Source of the DNA: Coriobacteriia bacterium
GTDB lineage: Bacteria; Actinomycetota; Coriobacteriia; Anaerosomatales; SLCP01
DNA: 9,434 nucleotides
Direction of reading: 5' to 3'
NCBI GenBank assembly: GCA_007125735.1
Contig: SLCP01000205.1
Location: forward strand, 1-9,434
Made by a program: the position numbers and the translations under genes. This document shows, piece after piece, positions 5,541-9,434 of this stretch (within the stretch, counting starts at the first letter, position 1; the number at the start of each line of letters is the position of its first letter). Under the pieces are notes generated by a model. The model was not told the DNA's origin. It saw only the letters and a program-made list of their open reading frames with translations, and did no database searches.

Positions 5541-6689
5541 CTATTCGTCGTCCTCTGGCGCGTCCTCGTCAGACGGCGGCGCCTCGTCGGAACCATCACC
5601 CTCTTCATCGCCGTCCTCGCTCTCCGCCTCGCCCTCGTCGGGCACCGCATCGACGCCCGCGAGTGCCCTCAGGCGCGCGTCGGCATCGGTCGCCCGTGCG
5701 CGCGCCTCGAAGTACTCCTCGGTCGCCTCGCCGGCGAAGCGTTCGTACGCATCGGCGATAAGCTCGGCGGGTGAGGCTGGCAACTCGGTCGCCTTCTCCG
5801 CGAGGGCCTGCTCGGCGTCGTTGTAGCGAGCAGACAGCGTGTTAGCCTCCTGCGGATTGTTCGCAAGGAACGCCGCATCGGCCTGCTTGGAGATGGCTAT
5901 CGCCGCTATCTTCTCGTCGCAGTACTCGAGATACGCATCGAAATCGACTTCCGGGAATCCCGTCGCCGCCTCGCTGAACAGCTCGCGCGCCCGGGTGACC
6001 TTCTCTTCGGCCTCGGCCGTGAGCTCGCTCGAGCGCGTCACGCTCTCCCGCGTCAGCTTGTTGTACTCCTCGACCGCCTGCACGGTGATGTTCCCAGCCT
6101 CTACCACGAGCTCCCACGCCTCGAGAGCGGGGTCGAGTGCCGCTGCGGCCTTCACGTTGAACTCGAGTATGGTCTCGGCCTTCTCGAGCATCTCGAGCCG
6201 CGCGTCGGCCGCCTCCTGGAGGGCATCGGCGTAGTCGAGCTCTCCTTCGGGCAGGTTGGGGCGCGCCCTGTTGATGAGGCGGATCGCATCGGCCAGATCC
6301 TCTCGTGCCGAGGGGATCTGCGGCCCTATCTGCTCTGCGCGCTCACCGACCTCGCTGTCGATCTCGGCGCGCACCACCTCGTCGACCTCGAGAACCACCG
6401 TATCCGCACGCTCAACAAGCGCGGTAGCCTCATCGAGCTCGGCGACCGCAGCCTCCTGAACCTTGCGCGTCTCGTTTTGGAACCACAGCGCCAGTCCGAG
6501 AATCGCCACTGCGATGACCGCGAGCACGACGAGTGTGATCTTCATGCCCCGACCCCGTGATGGCGGGGGCTCCGGCGGGGGCTCCGACGTCTGCGTCGCG
6601 CCGGGCGGTACCGTCCCGCCGCCACCGCTGCCCTCTGGCTCGGTCGCCGCTGGCACGGTAGCGTCGTCCGGTCTCTCCTGCTCGGTCAT
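5541..6689 (-). CDS. Single-pass membrane protein with long helical extracytoplasmic region and acidic tail
   Basis: A 382-residue protein of unknown function. Residues 1-49 are a Pro/Gly/Glu-rich cytoplasmic stretch ending in R-G-R-G-M-K, and 50-70 form one TM helix (I-T-L-V-V-L-A-V-I-A...). Residues about 72-340 are Ala/Glu/Arg-rich, with heptad-like runs that predict long helices or coiled coil, probably outside the membrane. Residues about 345-382 are an almost purely acidic Asp/Glu tail with Pro/Ser. There is a single Cys, in an E-Y-C-D-E context, and no catalytic motif. The ATG has AGGAG 8 nt upstream. It follows the cyanophycin-synthetase-like gene after 98 bp, where TATGCT may be its own -10. 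It may be a scaffold or envelope-tethering protein (inference). Confidence 0.85.
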   Translation of the reverse strand: MTEQERPDDATVPAATEPEGSGGGGTVPPGATQTSEPPPEPPPSRGRGMKITLVVLAVIAVAILGLALWFQNETRKVQEAAVAELDEATALVERADTVVLEVDEVVRAEIDSEVGERAEQIGPQIPSAREDLADAIRLINRARPNLPEGELDYADALQEAADARLEMLEKAETILEFNVKAAAALDPALEAWELVVEAGNITVQAVEEYNKLTRESVTRSSELTAEAEEKVTRARELFSEAATGFPEVDFDAYLEYCDEKIAAIAISKQADAAFLANNPQEANTLSARYNDAEQALAEKATELPASPAELIADAYERFAGEATEEYFEARARATDADARLRALAGVDAVPDEGEAESEDGDEEGDGSDEAPPSDEDAPEDDE

Positions 6690-6787
6690 GGTCCCGTCTC
6701 CTTTCGTGCTGCGCGCACAGCATACACGACGATCTCGTTGCGAGGGCTTGCGCGCCCCCGGACCCGCCAGCCGCCGGATAGACGCCG

Positions 6788-7276
6788 TCAGCGTCGCCGG
6801 TGAGCGCGGACCCTCTCAGACACGGAATCGATGTCGATCCCGTCAACCGTCCCCGCGACCAGGTCGTCGATCGCTGTCGCCGCCTCCGCAAGAGCCGCGA
6901 GTGCGACCAGGTCGTCATCGTACTCGAGCTCGACGCGAAACACGCCCACACCGTCGGCCGCGAAGTCCCACGATGTCCGGCCCTCGAGACTGCGAGGCGA
7001 GCCGGCGACGACCATGATCTCGAGCGCCGCGTGTTCGAGCAGGTGCGGCACCTCGGTGTCCGCAAGCTCGGCGACGACACCCCGGGCCGAACCGCACCAA
7101 CAACGGTGCCGCACGATGCCGGGGAGTGCGCTCAGGACGGCATCTGCGAGTCCCGGCGCGGCAGAGGTCCGCAGCGGCATGCCCGGTCCCAGCCGCACCT
7201 GCGCTTCTACCCGCTCCGGCCCCACCGCCACTCGCTCGATGCGAATCCCCGCGGCGGCCTCACGCGGTGGAGTCAC
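6788..7276 (-). CDS. Stand-alone protein resembling the N-terminal domain of cyanophycin synthetase
   Basis: A 162-residue soluble protein. Residues about 43-140 follow the pattern of the CphA N-terminal domain: G-L-x5-L-S-A-L-P-G-I, a Cys-containing H-R-C-W-C-G segment, then P-H-L-L-E-H-A-A-L-E-I (77-87), A-G, G-R-T-S-W-D-F (99-105), G-V-F-R-V-E-L-E-Y (111-119) and an Ala-rich helix. In CphA the corresponding stretch reads V-E-H-V-A-L-E-L, G-R-T-R and Y-N-V-V-Y-E-Y. That domain precedes ATP-grasp and Mur-ligase-like catalytic domains, both absent here, so no amide ligase activity is expected. The GTG at 7276 overlaps the upstream gene by 17 nt and has GGGAG only 2 nt away, so the true start could be slightly downstream. 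Similarity is recalled from memory; the role is unknown. Confidence 0.75.
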   Translation of the reverse strand: MTPPREAAAGIRIERVAVGPERVEAQVRLGPGMPLRTSAAPGLADAVLSALPGIVRHRCWCGSARGVVAELADTEVPHLLEHAALEIMVVAGSPRSLEGRTSWDFAADGVGVFRVELEYDDDLVALAALAEAATAIDDLVAGTVDGIDIDSVSERVRAHRRR

Positions 7277-7463
7277 CGCTCCCGCACCTCCGTGTGCCGA
7301 GGTAGTAGGCCACGGACGCGACCACGAGTACGCCCACCACCGCTACCGTCACCATTCTGCCGGCATCGGAGTGTACGGCTCGCATCACCTCGCCACGAGC
7401 GAGGTCGCGGACCTCCTCGGCCCGATGTTTCACATCGTCGATGCTCAGTTTGCGAGCAGGCAT
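7260..7463 (-). CDS. 67-residue single-TM protein
   Basis: A short protein with an amphipathic, charged N-terminal half (residues 5-30), one TM helix at about 37-55 and a short tail T-R-R-C-G-S-G-D. Its layout resembles the small YtxH/DUF3618-type partners often found beside Holin-X proteins in actinobacteria, but I cannot assign it to a family. The ATG has GGAGG 6 nt upstream, and the gene starts 13 nt after the stop of the Holin-X-like gene. A good ribosome site and tight packing support it as real. The tail encodes a lone Cys60 that could be lipidated or form a disulfide; this is speculative. Confidence 0.75.
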   Translation of the reverse strand: MPARKLSIDDVKHRAEEVRDLARGEVMRAVHSDAGRMVTVAVVGVLVVASVAYYLGTRRCGSGDSTA

Positions 7464-7476
7464 GCCGCACCTCCGC

Positions 7477-7818
7477 TCATCGCTGCAGGTTCTTCATCTT
7501 GACGACGGTGAACGCGATCGAGCCGAGCACCAACACGCCGCCGATGGCCAGGAGCGCGCCGGGCCACGTCAGCCACTGAGCGAGCAAGAGCAGGAGGCCG
7601 ACCGCGATGAAACAGAGTCCGAACACGAGCAGCGTCGCCGCCGCCGAAGCAGACGCGATGGTGAGCCCGAGCTTCTGAAGCGGCAGGACTATCTTCTCGC
7701 GGACGAGCGCCTCGGCCTCCTGGCGCAGCCAGTCGACGAGGGTCTGCAGGAAGTCCGCCGCCGCATCGTACACGGTACGATCCTCGGGGACTTTGCCGGT
7801 TCCACCCTCATCAGGCAT
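7477..7818 (-). CDS. Holin-X/DUF1469-like two-TM membrane protein
   Basis: A 113-residue protein. Residues 1-50 are a soluble, acidic then amphipathic helix; TM1 is at about 52-80 and TM2 at about 84-106, with a short W-L-T-W-P-G turn between. It ends in a basic V-K-M-K-N-L-Q-R. This is the layout of the actinobacterial 'phage holin family' (Holin-X, DUF1469). In chromosomes that family is usually a housekeeping envelope protein rather than evidence of a prophage, and no phage genes are near. The ATG has GGAGG 7 nt upstream. It leads a run with the 67-residue TM gene and the cyanophycin-synthetase-like gene. Confidence 0.8.
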   Translation of the reverse strand: MPDEGGTGKVPEDRTVYDAAADFLQTLVDWLRQEAEALVREKIVLPLQKLGLTIASASAAATLLVFGLCFIAVGLLLLLAQWLTWPGALLAIGGVLVLGSIAFTVVKMKNLQR

Positions 7819-7844
7819 CGAAACACCTCCATATGTCGTTCAGT

Positions 7845-7865
7845 GGCGCGCACCGTCTGCGCGCC
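7845..7865 (-). repeat. Perfect inverted repeat ahead of the Holin-X-like gene
   Basis: GGCGCGCA-GACGG-TGCGCGCC: two 8-bp arms and a 5-nt loop, ending 26 nt before the start codon. It could be a 5' leader hairpin or a second termination structure for the upstream rlpA-like gene. A TAATAC hexamer just upstream on the minus strand might be a -10, but no -35 supports it. Confidence 0.5.
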
Positions 7866-7895
7866 GTGCCACGTATTAAGGTACCCCAAATGCAG

Positions 7896-7923
7896 GCGCC
7901 GGCCCCTGGGTCGGGACCGGCGC
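7896..7923 (-). terminator. Probable terminator hairpin of the rlpA-like gene
   Basis: An 11-bp stem with one G-U pair (arms 7913-7923 and 7896-7906) and a 6-nt loop starts 17 nt after the rlpA-like stop. The following bases (CTGCATTTGG) hold only a short T run, so termination may be partial. Stem strength and position right after the stop support the call. Confidence 0.6.
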
Positions 7924-7940
7924 TCGTAAACCTCGTCGTA

Positions 7941-8603
7941 CTACCTGCCGAGGATACGGTAGTTGACCATGCCGACCCCGCTGAAGCCGAGCGCTTTCGC
8001 GGTTCCGGGACCGAGGTCCCACACGCGGCCCGCGATGTGCGGTCCGCGATCGTTGACGACCGCGGTCGCCGTGCGTCCGTTGTACTCGAACTGTACCTGC
8101 GTACCGAACGGCAGCGTCCTGTGTGCGACGTTCATCATGTTCTCCGTCAGCACGGCCCCGCTGGCGGTCGTACGACCGTAGAAGCCGGGTCCGTACCAGG
8201 AGGCACGCGCAGACTGCCAACCGGTGGTGTCTGCTGCCCGGCTTGGCGCAGGAGCCTCTGTCCGAGGCGCCGCTGCAGGCTTGGGTGCGGGCTTGGGTGC
8301 GGGCTTGGGCTTGGGTTTAGGCAGCGGAGCGTTCGCCCGCCGATCCGGCACGCTCGTCATGGACGCCGGCAGAGCGGCCTCGTCGCAGACGGAAACCTTC
8401 GCCGAGGCGTAACGCACGCCTTCGAGCGGGATCGCCGCATCCCCGACACCCAACACATCTGCAGGCAAGCGAACCGGCACGACGTCGGCGTGTGCCGCCG
8501 GCGACGCACCGAGCGTGAGAGCCGCGGCGAATGCGAGCGCCACGGCCCCGACGGCCGCCAGGATGACGAGCGTCGGGATGACTATCCTTGTCGATGAACT
8601 CAC
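7941..8603 (-). CDS. rlpA: Exported RlpA-family double-psi beta-barrel protein
   Basis: A 220-residue envelope protein. Residues about 7-33 are hydrophobic and A-H-A-D (37-40) is a good signal-peptidase site; there is no lipobox. A variable region follows, then a Lys-Pro/Pro-Ala linker (95-112) that could span the wall. The RlpA barrel covers about 131-218, with A-S-W-Y-G-P-G-F-Y-G (134-143), A-H-R-T-L-P-F-G-T (160-168), N184-D185-R-G-P and W-D-L (195-197). RlpA proteins bind or cleave peptidoglycan strands. The catalytic Asp is kept (Asp185), but the catalytic Glu of P. aeruginosa RlpA aligns with Ala150 (T-A-S-G-A), so lytic activity is doubtful. The GTG at 8603 has GGAGG 5 nt upstream; the ATG at 8607 is out of frame and too close to it. 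A long leader precedes the gene and a hairpin follows it. Confidence 0.92.
   Translation of the reverse strand: MSSSTRIVIPTLVILAAVGAVALAFAAALTLGASPAAHADVVPVRLPADVLGVGDAAIPLEGVRYASAKVSVCDEAALPASMTSVPDRRANAPLPKPKPKPAPKPAPKPAAAPRTEAPAPSRAADTTGWQSARASWYGPGFYGRTTASGAVLTENMMNVAHRTLPFGTQVQFEYNGRTATAVVNDRGPHIAGRVWDLGPGTAKALGFSGVGMVNYRILGR
8279..8316 (+). repeat. Short tandem repeat encoding the Lys-Pro linker of the RlpA-like protein
   Basis: Two exact 12-base units (GCTTGGGTGCGG on the plus strand) are followed by shortened copies of the CTTGGG core. Read on the minus strand they encode alternating Lys-Pro and Pro-Ala residues. Such repeats can change copy number by slippage and so alter linker length. 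Confidence 0.75.
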
Positions 8604-8932
8604 TCATACCTCCGAATCCGGGTACAGTACCGGCGACGAGCGCGGAGGCGGCAGGGCACAGGGATATCCCCGGGCGGATGGATCAGGAGAGAGAAGTAGT
8701 AGCTGCCTCGCACCGGCATGGGGGCCGTACGGCCGTCGCCTCACGCCACATGCACGAGTATGCTATTGGCGTTGGACCTGTTCGTCAGGTGAGCCTCGGT
8801 CGCCCTCGCTCAACGGCGAGGGCCGTTCCGGTCGATCGGACATCCGGCATGCGCCCCGGGCGTCGGTCCGCGTGGCTGCTCCGATCGTCTGGCCGCCACA
8901 ACGCCCTAGAGGGCACCGCTTACACAACAACA
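8604..8932 (-). promoter_or_regulatory. Long structured 5' leader of the rlpA-like gene
   Basis: About 330 nt without a credible gene, lying between a good promoter and the rlpA-like start. On the minus strand it holds several stems: an 8-bp stem with 6-nt loop (8802-8823), ACCTG/CAGGT around a 5-nt loop (8776-8790), GGCCGTACGGCC (8723-8734), GGGATATCCC (8661-8670) and the terminal hairpin at the ribosome site. Length and structure suggest a cis-acting RNA. I looked for the conserved parts of the c-di-AMP (ydaO) riboswitch, which controls rpfA/RlpA-type wall genes in some actinobacteria, and did not find them. The RNA class is unrecognised. Confidence 0.5.
8609..8648 (-). promoter_or_regulatory. 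Shine-Dalgarno-sequestering hairpin before the rlpA-like gene
   Basis: On the minus strand CCTCCG (8643-8648) can pair perfectly with CGGAGG (8609-8614), which contains the ribosome-binding GGAGG. An inner stem around GGTAC-T-GTACC (8621-8631) closes the loop. In this form the ribosome site would be masked, so another leader fold or a ligand would be needed to open it. Complementarity is seen; regulation is inference. Confidence 0.55.
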
Positions 8933-8939
8933 ATCATTA

Positions 8940-8969
8940 AGTATAGCAGTTCACGAACTATCGTGCGAA
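8940..8969 (-). promoter_or_regulatory. Promoter of the rlpA-like gene with palindromic operator between -35 and -10
   Basis: On the minus strand TTCGCA (8964-8969, 4 of 6), an 18-bp spacer and TATACT (8940-8945, 5 of 6). The predicted start is near 8933. The spacer contains AGTTC-GT-GAACT (8948-8959), a perfect 5-bp-arm palindrome, and an overlapping CACGA/TCGTG repeat (8952-8965). A protein bound there would block polymerase, so this may be a repressor site. Confidence 0.55.
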
Positions 8970-8973
8970 TCCG

Positions 8974-8988
8974 CCCCACCCTCAGGGG
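8974..8988 (-). terminator. Weak hairpin after the UPF0182 gene
   Basis: CCCC-TGAGGGT-GGGG lies 11 nt after the UPF0182 stop on the minus strand, with only a 4-bp stem and no U-tract. Some read-through into the rlpA-like leader is plausible. Confidence 0.25.
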
Positions 8989-8999
8989 TCGTGAGACGT

Positions 9000-9434
9000 C
9001 TACGGCGCTTCGAGGTCCTCGGCGGGGACCCCCTCCTCTACGTCCTCCAACGCCGGCTCGTCCACGACACCGGCAAGCTCACGGAGCACGCGTCCGAGTT
9101 CGTCGATCGCACGACCGTACTCTGCCCAGTCGCCAGCGCGCTGCGCTTGGATCGCTCGCTCGTAGAGTTCCGCTGCGCGAGCGGCATCGGCGGGCAGACC
9201 GGGCACGGCGGGATCGTCGGGGTCGGTCGGCCGCTCGCCGAACACTGCGAGCAGCGCCTCCTCGAGGTCGACCGCCATCTCGACCTTGTCGGCATAGACC
9301 ACGAGTACGCGCACGAGCTCCGGAATGGCCGTCTGCTCGGCCTGCAGGTACAGCGGCTGTATGTAGACGATGGAGTCCCCGAGCGGCACGACGAGCATGT
9401 TGCCGAAGATCACGTCACTGCCGCGCTGGCTCCA
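9000..9434 (-). CDS. UPF0182 family integral membrane protein, C-terminal part
   Basis: The last 144 residues of a protein that enters from the right edge; the start is outside the window. The in-window part opens W-S-Q-R-G-S-D-V-I-F-G-N-M-L-V-V-P-L-G-D, followed by S-I-V-Y-I-Q-P-L-Y-L-Q-A-E, V-R-V-L-V-V-Y-A-D-K-V and a L-E-E-A-L-x4-F-G segment. This is the conserved C-terminal region of UPF0182 (COG1615), which in full form has several N-terminal TM helices and a large extracytoplasmic domain. A helical region with A-E-L-Y-E-R-A and W-A-E-Y-G-R-A-I follows, then an acidic tail. The family's biochemical function is unknown. It is common in actinobacteria, cyanobacteria and some Firmicutes, which agrees with the proposed host. 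Confidence 0.92.
   Translation of the reverse strand, partial: WSQRGSDVIFGNMLVVPLGDSIVYIQPLYLQAEQTAIPELVRVLVVYADKVEMAVDLEEALLAVFGERPTDPDDPAVPGLPADAARAAELYERAIQAQRAGDWAEYGRAIDELGRVLRELAGVVDEPALEDVEEGVPAEDLEAP

Noticed and set aside
7477..7818. Prophage remnant because of the holin-like protein
   Set aside because: No endolysin, tail, integrase or attachment repeat is nearby, and this family is a common chromosomal envelope protein in actinobacteria.
8279..8316. Tandem repeat as a CRISPR or mobile-element feature
   Set aside because: The units are 12 bases without spacers and simply encode the Lys-Pro linker in frame.
8604..8932. c-di-AMP (ydaO) riboswitch, tRNA, SRP RNA or RNase P RNA in the long intergenic region
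   Set aside because: None of the conserved sequence blocks of these RNAs could be found on either strand by eye; only generic stems are visible.
8515..8940. Plus-strand open frame over the rlpA-like leader
   Set aside because: It starts inside the rlpA-like coding region on the opposite strand, has no ribosome site, and its product is Arg/Ser-rich without any motif.

Overview
The window is GC-rich, gene-dense bacterial chromosome. Every gene except one is on the minus strand. A class I (strict-anaerobe type) hybrid cluster protein, a UPF0182 membrane protein, an actinobacterial-style RlpA and a Holin-X-like protein together suggest an anaerobic high-GC actinobacterium, perhaps of the Coriobacteriia/Anaerosomatales type. 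This placement is inferred from gene content, not from a phylogenetic marker. No RNA genes, insertion sequences or CRISPR arrays were seen.

Layout from left to right. (1) 1-1515, minus: an M28-family metallopeptidase whose C-terminus lies beyond the left edge. It carries membrane segments and a very long acidic insertion between its metal ligands. (2) 1750-4598, minus: a tight four-gene operon, read from right to left. The genes are a YgbA-family (NO-responsive) cysteine-rich protein, a two-cluster ferredoxin with an extra CxxC/CxxC tail, hybrid cluster protein Hcp, and a small exported protein with one canonical heme c motif. (3) 4812-5531, plus: a divergent Crp/Fnr-family regulator with an FNR-like E-T-L-S-R recognition helix. 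The intergenic region between it and the operon holds an ATTGACG-AG-CGTCAAT palindrome, placed at about -41.5 from a plausible operon promoter. (4) 5541-7818, minus: a run of four small or envelope-type genes. They are a two-TM Holin-X-like protein, a 67-residue single-TM protein, a stand-alone homologue of the cyanophycin synthetase N-terminal domain, and a 382-residue membrane-anchored helical protein. (5) 7941-8603, minus: an exported RlpA-like double-psi beta-barrel protein behind a leader of about 330 nt that ends in a Shine-Dalgarno-sequestering hairpin. (6) 9000-9434, minus: the C-terminal end of a UPF0182 integral membrane protein.

The best-supported functional unit is the nitrosative-stress module. 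The Crp/Fnr regulator probably senses NO or redox state and activates ygbA-fd-hcp-cyt through the palindrome. Hcp reduces NO (and hydroxylamine in vitro), the ferredoxin probably takes the electron-donor role that Hcr has in enterobacteria, and YgbA is a known NO-regulon partner of Hcp. The exported cytochrome-like protein at the end of this operon and the orphan cyanophycin-synthetase N-domain in the envelope cluster are the least expected elements.
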